DNA of 64,000 nucleotides from Pelosinus sp. IPA-1. Lineage in GTDB: Bacteria > Bacillota > Negativicutes > DSM-13327. Position numbers and translations under genes: made by a program. Below are positions 41,408 through 51,216 of the stretch, piece after piece (position 1 is the first letter of the stretch; every line of letters begins with the position of its first letter). The DNA is taken from assembly GCF_030269905.1 (NCBI RefSeq), contig NZ_BSVC01000003.1:429356-493355 (forward strand), read 5' to 3'. Under the pieces are notes generated by a model that worked only from the letters and a program-made list of their open reading frames with translations, was not told where the DNA came from and did no database searches.

Positions 41408-43132
41408 ATGATAAAAACAGTGAATTGGAATTTTATCCAAGGGATGTGGCAGATCACTAAAGTCTATTGGATATCAGGGGAAAAATGGCGAGCTAGATTG
41501 TTGCTCGGTATCATTGTTAGCCTCAATCTCGGACATGTTTATGTATTCGTATTGTTAAATGAATGGAATAATACATTTTATAACACATTACAAAATCATG
41601 ATAAACCAGGCTTTGTTAGTGCTCTAGGTACATTTTCTATACTAGCAACTTGTCATATTGTTTTGGCTGTTTATGAACTCTACCTGCAACAGCTTCTGGA
41701 AATTAAATGGCGTCGTTGGCTGACCCAAGAATACTTGCAAAAATGGCTGCTAAAAAGGTCTTATTATCGTATACAATTAACGGACAACAGTACAGACAAT
41801 CCTGACCAGCGAATTAGTGAGGATGTAAAGTCATTTGTTAATTTAACATTACGGCTTTCACTAGGATTGTTAAAAGCGACAGTTACTTTACTATCTTTTA
41901 TTGTAATATTGTGGAACCTATCGGGTTCTTTTTCGATATCTTTAGGGGGAAATGATGTATCGATCCCTGGATATATGGTTTGGGTTGCTATTATTTATGC
42001 TACGGTGGGCACATGGTTAACAACGAAGATTGGGAATCCGTTAGTAGGCCTTACTTATAGCCAACAACGTTATGAGGCTGACTTTCGTTTTAGTCTAATG
42101 CGTCTTAGAGAGAATAGTGAAAGTATTGCTCTTTATGGTGGTGAAAGGCAAGAGCAAGATAGTTTATTAAAGCGTTTTCACATGGTAGTTAATAACTTTA
42201 GAGATTTAATGCTGCGGCAAAAGAAACTAACTTGGTTTACTTCTGGTTATGGTCAAATTGCTATTATCTTTCCTCTTGTTGTCGCAGCTCCGCGTTATTT
42301 TAGTAATCAAATACAATTGGGAGGGCTAACGCAGATTTCTTCGGCCTTTGGCCGGGTGCAGGATGCATTATCCTTTTTTGTGGACAGCTATTCTTTATTT
42401 GCTGAATGGCAAGCAGTTATTAATCGTTTGAACGGTTTTAGCAATAGTATCAGCAAAGCGCATACCATTTCTGAAAAAGAAAAGATTAGAGTAACCTATG
42501 GTGAACATTTACCTTTTCAGGTATCCCAATTACATATTAATTTACCTAATGGCGAACGATTACTCAAAAAATTAGACTTGACGATTAATAAAGGTGATTC
42601 TCTTTTAATTATGGGACCATCTGGATGTGGTAAAAGTACTCTAATGCGAACATTAGCCGGTATTTGGCCATTTGGAGAAGGTAATATCACCATTCCAACA
42701 AAGAAGAAACTTTTATTTTTATCCCAGAAGTCCTATTTACCTCTTGGTACCTTACGGCAATCCTTATTATATCCTTACAACAATTCAGGATTTACTACTG
42801 ATGAAAATATTCGTAAGGTCATGACACTTTGTAAATTGAATGATCTTGCCGATAAATTAGATAAAGTTGAGGATTGGTCTCATATACTTTCCTTAGGAGA
42901 GCAGCAAAAGATTGCTTTTGTCAGAGCGATACTCCATCAACCCAACTGGTTGTTTTTAGATGAGGCAACATCCGCGATTGATGAATCTACAGAAAGAGAA
43001 TTATACAAACTCTTACAAACCCATCTCAAAGATGCAGCTATTATTAGTGTTGGTCATCGAAGTACGTTGACAAACTATCATGCGAAAAAACTAGTGATAG
43101 ACAACATAGGTAACTGGCGGCTAGATTCATAG
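41408..43132 (+). CDS. YddA/SbmA-type ABC transporter with fused ATPase
   Basis: A 574-residue protein with an N-terminal six-helix domain of the SbmA/BacA class (NEWNNTFYNTLQ and RWRRWLTQEYLQKWL-like region near residues 55-115) and a C-terminal ATPase (Walker A GPSGCGKST near 404, signature LSLGEQQ, Walker B WLFLDEAT). Relatives import peptides, bleomycin or vitamin-like compounds in mycobacteria and enteric bacteria. The thiW gene 27 bases downstream suggests a vitamin or thiazole-related substrate here; this is inference. AGGAGAAAGGACG precedes the ATG. Confidence 0.87.
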   Translation: MIKTVNWNFIQGMWQITKVYWISGEKWRARLLLGIIVSLNLGHVYVFVLLNEWNNTFYNTLQNHDKPGFVSALGTFSILATCHIVLAVYELYLQQLLEIKWRRWLTQEYLQKWLLKRSYYRIQLTDNSTDNPDQRISEDVKSFVNLTLRLSLGLLKATVTLLSFIVILWNLSGSFSISLGGNDVSIPGYMVWVAIIYATVGTWLTTKIGNPLVGLTYSQQRYEADFRFSLMRLRENSESIALYGGERQEQDSLLKRFHMVVNNFRDLMLRQKKLTWFTSGYGQIAIIFPLVVAAPRYFSNQIQLGGLTQISSAFGRVQDALSFFVDSYSLFAEWQAVINRLNGFSNSISKAHTISEKEKIRVTYGEHLPFQVSQLHINLPNGERLLKKLDLTINKGDSLLIMGPSGCGKSTLMRTLAGIWPFGEGNITIPTKKKLLFLSQKSYLPLGTLRQSLLYPYNNSGFTTDENIRKVMTLCKLNDLADKLDKVEDWSHILSLGEQQKIAFVRAILHQPNWLFLDEATSAIDESTERELYKLLQTHLKDAAIISVGHRSTLTNYHAKKLVIDNIGNWRLDS

Positions 43133-43159
43133 AAAGAAGCCAAACTTTGGAGGAATTGT

Positions 43160-43648
43160 ATGCAAATACGAAAATTAGCATTTACAGCTTTATTTATAGC
43201 CATAGGTGTTTTCTCAGCTCATTTGGTGTATATACCAATCGGTATTGCAAAGTGTTTTCCTGTACAGCATGCTATTAATGTGCTGTTAGCAGTGTTGATG
43301 GGGACAAGGTATTCTGTTAGTGCCGCCTTTAGTATTTCTCTCTTACGCAACATTCTTGGTACAGGCTCTTTGTTGGCTTTTCCCGGTAGTATGCTGGGGG
43401 CAGCCCTTGCAGGTATTTTGTATAAGAAAACGAATCATATTTTAGGAGCCGTTGTTGGTGAGATTATTGGTACTGGGATTCTAGGAAGCCTTGCAGCTTA
43501 TCCTGTAGCAAAATATATACTTGGCTCTCAAGTAGGGGCATTTTTCTTCGTCCTCCCCTTCATAGTTAGCACAACTGGTGGCAGTTTGATTGCTTATTTT
43601 CTATATCATACACCGATAAAATCATTTTTTTATGAAAAGATAAGATAA
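43160..43648 (+). CDS. thiW: ThiW, ECF transporter S component for thiamine thiazole
   Basis: A 162-residue membrane protein with five or six helices. The sequence KLAFTALFIAIGVFSAHLVYIPIGIAKCFPVQHAINVL (opening region) and SLLRNILGTGSLLAFPGSMLGA are characteristic of ThiW, the S component that recruits the shared ECF module to import hydroxyethylthiazole or a related thiamine precursor. GGAGGAATTG precedes the ATG. No thiamine-pyrophosphate riboswitch is recognisable upstream, which is unusual for this gene. Confidence 0.88.
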   Translation: MQIRKLAFTALFIAIGVFSAHLVYIPIGIAKCFPVQHAINVLLAVLMGTRYSVSAAFSISLLRNILGTGSLLAFPGSMLGAALAGILYKKTNHILGAVVGEIIGTGILGSLAAYPVAKYILGSQVGAFFFVLPFIVSTTGGSLIAYFLYHTPIKSFFYEKIR

Positions 43649-43666
43649 ATATCGACGATTTATAAC

Positions 43667-43705
43667 AAAACTCCTGCAAAGTGAATTGGCTTTGCAGGAG
43701 TTTTT
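43667..43705 (+). terminator. Terminator after thiW
   Basis: AAAACTCCTGCAAAG and CTTTGCAGGAGTTTT perfect stem, 8-base loop, T5. Confidence 0.9.
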
Positions 43706-43822
43706 GATTAAAGAAAAGAAAGGACTGTATACTTAATGAAAGCGTTTTAAAAGACCAGGAAGTTATTTCTTTTATCGATGGAAGTGATCTTAATAGGACT
43801 CCTTAGAATATGAGGTGAGATA

Positions 43823-45874
43823 ATGATTCACAATGGCCGTCGACAAGTCAATAATAAAAGTATATGGAATTCAATATGGTATTTTTTAGGACACGTGGCA
43901 GGACGGTTTTCTCTACGTCTTGTATTTTCTTTGCCGTTTATGCTCCAGTTTCTTACGGTGACTTGTTTAATCGGATTTTTATTATTTCGTGGTGGACAAG
44001 AAGCTGTTGGATCCGTATTACTTGGGGTGAGGGAGGATGCATTAGAACGTGTTCATGAGCAATTGAGTCGGCATATGCGTGAACCTTTACGTCTCAATCA
44101 AATGAATGCAGATGCTTGGCGCGTAGGACTTCTTAGGCTTTCTGATACAACAGAACGAGAACGTCAGTTTGTCAATCATATTCAAGCGTTTCCTGATGTA
44201 GCTATGACCTTTGTAGGCTTGGCTGATGGTGAGTTTTATGGTGCACGTCGCAAAGTTTCTGGTGAAGTACAAGTTGTGAGAAATGACAAAAGTACGGACG
44301 GTGAATCTTGGTATTATAAAATATCGGCCCAGGGAGACGGTGTGGTACGACAAGAGGTATATCCTAATTTTGATGCACGCACGCGTCCTTGGTATCAAAT
44401 CGCTCAAGATATTGGTAAACCAATTTTTAGCGGAGTGTATCGCCATTTTGTATTTCTCGAACCAACAATTACGGCCACATATCCTATATTCTATGAGAAT
44501 GGACAGTTAGCTGGAGTTTTTGGCGTGGATTATCTTTTATCTTGGTTAGGAGATATGCTGCGTAATTTATCAGTAGGTCCTTCGGGACAAGTGTTTATTA
44601 CTGACAGCGAGGATATGATTGTTGCTGCTTCTGTATTGAAAGAGCCTTTTGAAGAACGAAACGGTCAATTTGTACGTATTCGGGCGGAGAATTGTAAAGA
44701 TCCAGTATTAAGTATGGCTGTCAAATCGTTACCCAATAATATAAATGGCTTTTATAATTTTAAATTAGATGACCATTCCTACTCAGTAAGTACACGTTCC
44801 TTTAAAGAAGATGGGATTGACTGGAATATTTATGTAGTGTTGGCAGATGAAGATTTTATGGGAGGAATTCGAGGTGCTTTGCTGCAAACGACAATAGTAA
44901 CACTTCTTCTGACGATTGCAGTCTTTGTTTTGGCTGTCTGGACGGCAGGTTGGGTTACGCGCCCTATTTTGAGGCTCAATGAATCTGCTCACCAGCTTGC
45001 TCAAGGACGTTTAAACTTAGTACCTGACACAGAGCGTAGGGATGAATTAGGGCAGTTAAGTCGTTCCTTTAATACAATGGCACAGCAGATATTTGATTTG
45101 GTAAGCAATTTAGAAGCACGGGTTAAAGAGCGAACGAAAGACTTGGCTGAAAAAACGCGAGAAGAACAAGAAATGCGTGAAACTTTTCATGGAGAGCTGG
45201 CAAAAGCGGGGAGTCAACAGCGGGCTATGCTACCGGGAAACATTAATGATGCAAGAGTAAACCTTCAGATACTATATGAACCATGTATGTTAGTCAGTGG
45301 CGATTCCTGCGGCTATCGCTGGATGGACAATGATTCTTTATTTGGTTATATTATTGATGTTACAGGTCACGGTGTTGCTACAGCGCTGCAAACCGCTGCG
45401 ATGAGTGTGATGTTTCAAGAAATTATTTATACACCTTGTTCCCTTTCTGAACGTATGTCTGAGATTAATCGTCGAGTGACAGGTTATTTTGGTGATGAAG
45501 TAATGGTGGCCGCCTTCTGTTTTGAACTGGATTTAAGGCAACGTGAATTACGTTATGGGGCTGCGGGAATTACGGAGTTTTTTGCTGATTGTGCAGAAGC
45601 ACAAGGGCGGGTAAAGGTGCCTGGCATATTTCTTGGTATAAGCGAAAATCCCCAATATGAAACATATTCTTTGTCTATAGAGGAGGGGGATTGTTTCTGC
45701 TTTTATAGTGATGGGATTGCTGACCGCCTCAATGAAGGAAGTGAACTGCCACTGGGTGCTGAGTTTACTGATTTAGTTGATCATATAGGTAAGATCGCGA
45801 TAAAAGGTGTACGTCATGACGATGTTACTGCCTTATGTCTTCGAGTGGGAAAATTAGAAGATCGAGAAGAGTAG
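43823..45874 (+). CDS. Cache-HAMP-PP2C membrane phosphatase
   Basis: A 683-residue receptor phosphatase. A first helix (about 32-53) is followed by a double-Cache-like extracytoplasmic domain (about 55-345, with RTRPWYQIAQ and YPIFYENGQLAGVFGVDY). A second helix (about 350-370), a HAMP domain (372-430, RPILRLNESAHQLAQG) and a coiled coil precede the SpoIIE-type PP2C (about 475-680; VSGDSCGYRW, DVTGHGVATAL, FYSDGIADRL, RHDDVTALC). The PP2C domain closely resembles that of the 1138-residue sensor at 27308, so the two may act on the same or related STAS proteins in response to different signals. AGGTGAG precedes the ATG. Confidence 0.9.
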   Translation: MIHNGRRQVNNKSIWNSIWYFLGHVAGRFSLRLVFSLPFMLQFLTVTCLIGFLLFRGGQEAVGSVLLGVREDALERVHEQLSRHMREPLRLNQMNADAWRVGLLRLSDTTERERQFVNHIQAFPDVAMTFVGLADGEFYGARRKVSGEVQVVRNDKSTDGESWYYKISAQGDGVVRQEVYPNFDARTRPWYQIAQDIGKPIFSGVYRHFVFLEPTITATYPIFYENGQLAGVFGVDYLLSWLGDMLRNLSVGPSGQVFITDSEDMIVAASVLKEPFEERNGQFVRIRAENCKDPVLSMAVKSLPNNINGFYNFKLDDHSYSVSTRSFKEDGIDWNIYVVLADEDFMGGIRGALLQTTIVTLLLTIAVFVLAVWTAGWVTRPILRLNESAHQLAQGRLNLVPDTERRDELGQLSRSFNTMAQQIFDLVSNLEARVKERTKDLAEKTREEQEMRETFHGELAKAGSQQRAMLPGNINDARVNLQILYEPCMLVSGDSCGYRWMDNDSLFGYIIDVTGHGVATALQTAAMSVMFQEIIYTPCSLSERMSEINRRVTGYFGDEVMVAAFCFELDLRQRELRYGAAGITEFFADCAEAQGRVKVPGIFLGISENPQYETYSLSIEEGDCFCFYSDGIADRLNEGSELPLGAEFTDLVDHIGKIAIKGVRHDDVTALCLRVGKLEDREE

Positions 45875-45902
45875 CCGCCCAAAGTATTATTGCATCAAAA
45901 AG

Positions 45903-45938
45903 TCCTGTAAGAATGAAAGTTTTTGCAGGAATTTTTTT
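45903..45938 (+). terminator. Probable terminator after the Cache-PP2C gene
   Basis: TCCTGTAAGAA and TTTTTGCAGGA pair imperfectly, then T7. Confidence 0.6.
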
Positions 45939-45982
45939 GAGGTATAAGAGAATAGTAAATGGTAAGAGTAGGGGGAAGCTTT

Positions 45983-46873
45983 TTGGATATAAAAAATCTT
46001 GAGTGTTTTATCGAAGTTGCACGCTACAAAAGTTTTAGTAAGGCTGCTGAAATGATGTATATTTCACAACCATCCATCAGTAGAATGATTAAAGAGTTAG
46101 AAACACAATTTGGCGTAATGTTATGCTATCGTGACACAAAGTCCGTTCGATTAACGGATGCTGGTGAAATTATTCTTAGACAAGCACAACAAATTGTATC
46201 ATCATTTCAAAGTATAACTGCTCAATTAGGGGATTTGAAGAAAATGCAAACTGGGAAAATACATATTGGAATACCTCAAATTACTGCAATTACAAGTTTT
46301 TCAAGTTTGCTTAGTGCATTTAAAAATGAATACCCTAACATTTCTATTCATCTATATGAAGTTGGTCCTAAGAAAGTAGAAGCAGCAATTCAAGACGGAT
46401 CATTAGATATTGGAATATTTACGCCTTCTGAGGACGATGATCTTTATGAAAAAATTTGGTTTGAGCAAGACCCCCTTGAAGTAATTATGCACCCCACCAG
46501 TAGGCTAGCTCAATATAAGATAATTGATTACAAGATGCTTATTGATGAAGAGTTTGTTTTATATAGTAACGATTATAAGCTGCATGATATGATAATAGAT
46601 GAATGTAAACATGCTGGTTTTAAGCCTAAGATTGTTTTAGAAACTTCACAAAGGGATTGGATGACGCAGATGGTAGCAGGAAACCTTGGTATTGCAATGC
46701 TGCCCAGCAAAATATGTAAAAGCTTTGATAATAAGGTTATTATACATCGCCCTCTTGAAGAGCCAAAATTATATTTGCGCCTGGCCCTAGTATGGAGAAA
46801 GGAGCGATATCTTTCTTACGCAGCCATTGAATTTCTGTCCTTTGTTAAAAACCAACTGGCTAAGTCCGAATAA
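45983..46873 (+). CDS. LysR family transcriptional regulator
   Basis: A protein of about 296 residues. The N-terminal helix-turn-helix FIEVARYKSFSKAAEMMYISQPSISRMIKELE (read as residues 7-38) is classic LysR, followed by a periplasmic-binding-protein-like effector domain with IHIGIPQITAI and LVDIGIF-type strands. I start at the TTG at 45983, 6 bases after AGGGGGAAG, giving MDIKNLECF. The ATG 24 bases earlier lies upstream of that ribosome binding site. Targets and effector are not indicated; neighbours on both sides are separate units. Confidence 0.88.
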   Translation: MDIKNLECFIEVARYKSFSKAAEMMYISQPSISRMIKELETQFGVMLCYRDTKSVRLTDAGEIILRQAQQIVSSFQSITAQLGDLKKMQTGKIHIGIPQITAITSFSSLLSAFKNEYPNISIHLYEVGPKKVEAAIQDGSLDIGIFTPSEDDDLYEKIWFEQDPLEVIMHPTSRLAQYKIIDYKMLIDEEFVLYSNDYKLHDMIIDECKHAGFKPKIVLETSQRDWMTQMVAGNLGIAMLPSKICKSFDNKVIIHRPLEEPKLYLRLALVWRKERYLSYAAIEFLSFVKNQLAKSE

Positions 46874-47140
46874 AAATAGAGAAGCTGCAAAATCAAACTT
46901 TCTAACTTGGTTCATTTAGTATTTAAATACACTAGATCCATAATAAGTATTTCACTAATTCTCTTATGAGTATTAAAATAATCATATAATATTGCTTTAG
47001 TGAGATGTGTTTAAAACTTGAGATGTACCTAGGGTGAGTTAGCAGGGACTATCGATAAACAGATTGAATTAGATAAGATAGGAATGTATTGGGTGCCCAT
47101 CAGTAATAATACATAATATATAATAGGAGATGGCTTAATA

Positions 47141-47854
47141 ATGAAGATTGATATTGCATTTTTACCGAAAGATATTGGTGAGGTAAATCTTACTGAGACT
47201 GTTTGTATCGTATTAGATATATTTCGCGCAACTACATCGATTGTTACTTCTATGGCAAACGGCTGCAAAGAAATGATCCCCGTTTTATCTGTAGAGGATG
47301 CTAGCCTGGCAGCTATTAAAATAGAATCGGCCTTGTTTGCTGGGGAGAGGCAGTCTATCAAAATTGAAGGATATGATTTTGGAAATTCACCCTTTGAATT
47401 TTCTAAAGATAAGGTAGAGGGGCAAAGTATTGTCATGACTACCACGAATGGAACGATTGCCATTAAGGCAACAGAAGGGGCACATCGTACATTGATTGGT
47501 TCTTGTCTAAATGTTACGGCTGTTTCCGAGCAGGCTAAAATTTATGGAAAAGATATTTTAATTGTATGTGCTGGAACGGATGGGCTTTTCTCCCTAGAAG
47601 ATTCACTTTGTGCAGGATTATTGGTTCAGTTATTAACTGCAGAAGGAAATGCGTTACTAACAGATTCTGCTCGTGCTGCCTTGCTGATGTATGCTCAGGC
47701 TAAGGATAAGCTAGTTGAGACTGCTGTTCATAGTAGAAATGGTAAACGGCTAGAAGATTTAAATCGTATGGATGATGTAGAATATTGTTTTCAGATAGAT
47801 GCACAACATATCGTACCAGAGTATAGACAGGGTAAAATTATATTAGAAAAATAA
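47141..47854 (+). CDS. comB: 2-phosphosulfolactate phosphatase family protein
   Basis: A 237-residue ComB-type Mg-dependent phosphatase that converts phosphosulfolactate to sulfolactate (coenzyme M route in archaea; sulfolactate in spores of some bacilli). Motifs VLDIFRATTSIVT, NSPFEF, TTTNGT and the C-terminal DDVEYCFQID match the family. A spore-forming host makes the sulfolactate role plausible, but no other sulfolactate gene is nearby. The ATG follows AATAGGAGATGG. Confidence 0.9.
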   Translation: MKIDIAFLPKDIGEVNLTETVCIVLDIFRATTSIVTSMANGCKEMIPVLSVEDASLAAIKIESALFAGERQSIKIEGYDFGNSPFEFSKDKVEGQSIVMTTTNGTIAIKATEGAHRTLIGSCLNVTAVSEQAKIYGKDILIVCAGTDGLFSLEDSLCAGLLVQLLTAEGNALLTDSARAALLMYAQAKDKLVETAVHSRNGKRLEDLNRMDDVEYCFQIDAQHIVPEYRQGKIILEK

Positions 47855-47915
47855 AGTGTAGGGTATAGCCATTACAATCAATAGCAGCAGTGATCACAGG
47901 AACTGTCCTGTATTC

Positions 47916-47962
47916 AAAAAAAGAACTATTAAAGGTGGACGCACCTTTAATAGTTCTTTTTT
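47916..47962. terminator. Bidirectional terminator between comB and the ABC operon
   Basis: AAAAAAGAACTATTAAAGGTG and CACCTTTAATAGTTCTTTTTT (arms of 20-21 bases) with a 4-base loop between convergent genes. Confidence 0.92.
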
Positions 47963-47975
47963 CATAAGTCTCTTA

Positions 47976-48626
47976 TTAGTAACTTCTAAGCAGTAGTCTG
48001 CGTTGCTGATATCGGGCAAGGATGGAAAGGGCATAATTGAAGACAAAGTAGGTGAGCGCTATGGCTATGAATATCGCAAAAACCTGCGCTGTTGTCCCGT
48101 ACTTACCCATAATAATCATACCTTTGCCTGTTAAGTCCTCAATACCTACGGCCCATACAAGGGAAGTATCTTTGATTACAGTTGTAAACTGGGATACTAA
48201 TGGCGGTATGGTGTTTCGAAAGGCCTGGGGCAAAACAATATATAGTAAGGTTTGACTGTAGGTAAATCCCTGTGATTTTGCGGCTTCCCATTGCCCTTTT
48301 CCGATAGAATTTAGACCACCTCGGACAATTTCAGCAATCATGGCTGTTGTAAAAACAGTCATAGCCACAATGCCTGCATAAATGGGAGGTAGGTTCGTCA
48401 TGAACCGGACTGCTAAAATAAATAGCAGCAAAGGGGTGTTTCTCACCGTTTCAATATAAATAGAAGCGGCAGTACTAAAGGGAGCTAGATTAGAATGGCG
48501 AGCAATCCCAAGAATAGTACCCAAAATCATGCTCAAAACAATGGAACTAATTGCAATGTAAAGAGTCGTCAATAAGCCTGCTCCGAGAAAGGTAAGTAAG
48601 TCATATTGAAATAATTCTTGAATCAT
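47976..48626 (-). CDS. Polar amino-acid ABC transporter permease 2
   Basis: A 216-residue inner-membrane permease of the HisMQ/GlnP type. The EAA loop reads [33 protein letters not shown] start at the ATG at 48626 (MIQELFQ), which overlaps the stop of the other permease as TAATG and has GGAGGTG upstream. It pairs with permease 1 as a heterodimer; together with binding protein and ATPase it imports a polar amino acid. Confidence 0.92.
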   Translation of the reverse strand: MIQELFQYDLLTFLGAGLLTTLYIAISSIVLSMILGTILGIARHSNLAPFSTAASIYIETVRNTPLLLFILAVRFMTNLPPIYAGIVAMTVFTTAMIAEIVRGGLNSIGKGQWEAAKSQGFTYSQTLLYIVLPQAFRNTIPPLVSQFTTVIKDTSLVWAVGIEDLTGKGMIIMGKYGTTAQVFAIFIAIALTYFVFNYALSILARYQQRRLLLRSY

Positions 48627-49294
48627 TAGGACACCTCCAGTTTGCGTTCCATACGTTTGGCATAGGTTGCTAATGGAAAGCATAAAGAGATATAAAGTAA
48701 ACCTGTTACCACATAGGAAGGACCATAATAAAGATTGTTGCTTGACCAGGAATCAGCGTGGTACATGAGTTCACCACCTGCGACCATGGCAAGTACAGAC
48801 GTGTTTTTGATTAAATTGACCGCTTGATTGGTTAGCGGCGGATAAGAAATCCGTTTAGCTTGAGGTAAAATGATGTGGATCATTGCTCCCCAATAGCTAA
48901 ATCCTTGAGAATAGGCAGCTTCCAGCTGTCCTCTTGGTACAGATTCTACACCTGCTCGAATTACTTCTGCAATATAAGCTCCATGATAAACGCCAACTCC
49001 TAATACGCCAACAACGAACACAGGTAACATGATTCCTAAATGAGGTAAACCATGATATAAAAAGAAAATTTGAATAACCAAAGGAGTATTTTGGGTGAAC
49101 TCTACATAAATCCGATTAATGGTTCGTAATATTTTTATATGAGATGTTCCTAAAATGCCAAAAAAGATACCTAAGCCTAAAGCCAACGACAAGCCTAATG
49201 CTGATAGAAGGATGGTCTGTATAAAGCCTTCAGCAAAAACAGACCAATCACTGAATAGTGCCAACCATTTAAATCCAGCGAAGGGGCCAGGCAC
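48626..49294 (-). CDS. Polar amino-acid ABC transporter permease 1
   Basis: A 222-residue permease of the same family with EAA loop [24 protein letters not shown]. The GTG start overlaps the stop of the binding-protein gene (TAGTG), so translation is coupled. Three to five membrane helices are apparent. Confidence 0.92.
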   Translation of the reverse strand: MPGPFAGFKWLALFSDWSVFAEGFIQTILLSALGLSLALGLGIFFGILGTSHIKILRTINRIYVEFTQNTPLVIQIFFLYHGLPHLGIMLPVFVVGVLGVGVYHGAYIAEVIRAGVESVPRGQLEAAYSQGFSYWGAMIHIILPQAKRISYPPLTNQAVNLIKNTSVLAMVAGGELMYHADSWSSNNLYYGPSYVVTGLLYISLCFPLATYAKRMERKLEVS

Positions 49295-50109
49295 TATTTA
49301 AGGCCCCACTTGTTCATCATTGTAGTCAATTCACCGGATTTTTTCATGTCGTTGATGGTATCGTTCACTAGTTTTGCTAATCCCTCATTGGTTTTTTTGC
49401 TTGCTACTCCATACTCTTGAGGAGTGAAGCGGTCAGCTAAGATAACAGTAGAATCATCTAGGTAGCCAAATAAAATAGCTCCATCTACACTAAAGCATTG
49501 AATACGACCGGAATCAAGAGCGGTTTTAATTTCTGGATAGGTGCCAAACTCTAAGAAGTTAACTTTGATTCCTGCTTTGTCAGCAGCCTCTTGGATGGCT
49601 TTTTTACTAGTGGCACTTTGGGCTACACCAATGGTTTTATTAGCTAAGCCTTTTAGATCTGTAATTCCTGCGTCTTTTTTTACCATTAAAGCAACACCGT
49701 CAGTGAAATAAGGGTCGGAGAAATTATAACTCTGTTTACGTTCTTCTGTAATGGTAAAGGTCGCAATGACTAAGTCTACTTCGCCATTGTCAAGGAGTGG
49801 ACCCCGGGTTTTTGCAGTTACACCTTGGGCTTCAAACTTAGTTTCATCACCAAGAATTTTTTTTGCTAAGACTTTCGTCAAGTCAATTTCGAAACCTTCG
49901 ATTTGGCCAGTCTTAGGATCTTTAAATCCGAACTTTGGTACATCGACTTTTACGCCGACTTTTAGCGTACCCCGATCTTTAATGGCTTTAATATCAGGAG
50001 AAACACCTGTGCTCGCAGTAGAAGGTTTTGCTTCGTTGCTGCCGCAGCCAGCTAGTACTAGAGTGATAAGCATCATCAAACTTACCAAAAAGACAGTAAA
50101 CCTTTTCAT
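49294..50109 (-). CDS. Polar amino-acid ABC transporter substrate-binding lipoprotein
   Basis: A 271-residue family 3 solute-binding protein with lipoprotein signal (LVLAGC, Cys22). DIKAIKDRGTLKVGVKVD opens the mature domain; GFEIDLTKVLAKK and FSDPYFTDGVALMV are typical of glutamate/glutamine/aspartate binders (GlnH/PEB1-like). GGAGGG precedes the ATG. The specific amino acid cannot be fixed from sequence. Confidence 0.92.
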   Translation of the reverse strand: MKRFTVFLVSLMMLITLVLAGCGSNEAKPSTASTGVSPDIKAIKDRGTLKVGVKVDVPKFGFKDPKTGQIEGFEIDLTKVLAKKILGDETKFEAQGVTAKTRGPLLDNGEVDLVIATFTITEERKQSYNFSDPYFTDGVALMVKKDAGITDLKGLANKTIGVAQSATSKKAIQEAADKAGIKVNFLEFGTYPEIKTALDSGRIQCFSVDGAILFGYLDDSTVILADRFTPQEYGVASKKTNEGLAKLVNDTINDMKKSGELTTMMNKWGLK

Positions 50110-50141
50110 TATAAATACCCTCCATTTTATCTTAAATATAA

Positions 50142-50867
50142 CTATCGAATAATACGGCTTAAAAATAATTTTGTACGGTCATGGTCTGGGTTGGTGAAAA
50201 AATGCTCTGGAGATCCTTTTTCTAGGATTTGACCACTATCCATAAAAATAACTTGATCTGCAACTTGTCTAGCAAAACCCATCTCATGGGTTACGACTAC
50301 CATGGTGATACCTTCCTTAGCAAGATCAATCATAACATCCAATACCTCTTGAATCATTTCGGGATCGAGTGCCGAGGTTGGTTCATCAAAAAGCATAATA
50401 TTAGGCTTCATGTTTAGAGCCCTAGCAATGGCTACCCGTTGCTGCTGACCACCAGAAAGTTGAGCAGGATAAACATCTGCTTTTTCTTTAAGCCCTACTC
50501 TGTCTAAAAAGGCTAAACCTGATTCACTGGCCTCGTCACGGGAGACTTTCTTAATTAAGATTGGCGCCAATGTCAAGTTTTCCAGGACAGTCTTATGTGG
50601 ATAAAGGTTGAACTGCTGAAAAACCATAGCTACTGATTCTCTTACCTTCGTTACAGGTGCTTTAGGAGCCGTAATGTCAACGCCATCAATCAATATTTGA
50701 CCTGCACTTGGTATTTCTAGTAGATTCATGCACCGAATTAAGGTGCTTTTTCCTGATCCGCTGGGGCCGATGACGACAACCTTTTCGCCGCTACCTACAG
50801 TAAGGTTAATATCTTTTAATACATGTAATGAGCCAAAGTGTTTATTGAGTCCTTGTACTTTTATCAT
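50142..50867 (-). CDS. Polar amino-acid ABC transporter ATP-binding protein
   Basis: A 241-residue GlnQ-like ATPase: Walker [11 protein letters not shown]-loop in [10 protein letters not shown], signature LSGGQQQ, Walker [14 protein letters not shown] start at the ATG at 50867, 6 bases after AAGGGGGAA; the longer frame runs back into the leader terminator. It is the first gene of the four-gene operon, directly behind the promoter and leader hairpin. Confidence 0.94.
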   Translation of the reverse strand: MIKVQGLNKHFGSLHVLKDINLTVGSGEKVVVIGPSGSGKSTLIRCMNLLEIPSAGQILIDGVDITAPKAPVTKVRESVAMVFQQFNLYPHKTVLENLTLAPILIKKVSRDEASESGLAFLDRVGLKEKADVYPAQLSGGQQQRVAIARALNMKPNIMLFDEPTSALDPEMIQEVLDVMIDLAKEGITMVVVTHEMGFARQVADQVIFMDSGQILEKGSPEHFFTNPDHDRTKLFLSRIIR

Positions 50868-50881
50868 GAAATTCCCCCTTC

Positions 50882-50929
50882 TTAAAAAAACAAAGCCGTG
50901 CAACCATAGCTTAACTATGATTGCACGGC
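50882..50929 (-). terminator. Intrinsic terminator in the leader of the amino-acid ABC operon
   Basis: On the minus strand GCCGTGCAA.CATAG pairs with CTATGG.TTGCACGGC over 15 bases (loop TTAAG), followed by TTTGTTTTTTT. It lies between the promoter (50965-50993) and the ribosome binding site of the first gene, so it must be bypassed for operon expression. This indicates attenuation. Confidence 0.8.
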
Positions 50930-50964
50930 GTCATTGCCAATGATATTATGTAATTTGTGTTTAC

Positions 50965-50993
50965 AGTATAACACTAAAAATAAAAGTTGTCAT
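50965..50993 (-). promoter_or_regulatory. Promoter of the amino-acid ABC operon
   Basis: Minus strand ATGACA (50993-50988), 17-base spacer, TATACT (50970-50965). Transcription would start near 50958, giving a leader of about 90 bases that holds a TCATTGGCAATGA palindrome and then the terminator hairpin. No T-box or known riboswitch pattern is seen. Confidence 0.7.
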
Positions 50994-51216
50994 TAGTTAA
51001 ATGTAATAAATGTTTTTGGTGAATGGAAACTATTTCGAGGTGGGTGTAATTTAAATACAAGGTGAAGGGTGAGCGGGTACAATGTAAAAATATCCTAGTT
51101 AGAAGGGGAGAGTGGCAGGGTATTTTATCTTGTTCGCGGAATGTAACAGTAAGGAATTTTTATATACAAATATGGTGTTTAAGTAATACCTAAATTTATA
51201 AGCTGGAGGTATATCT

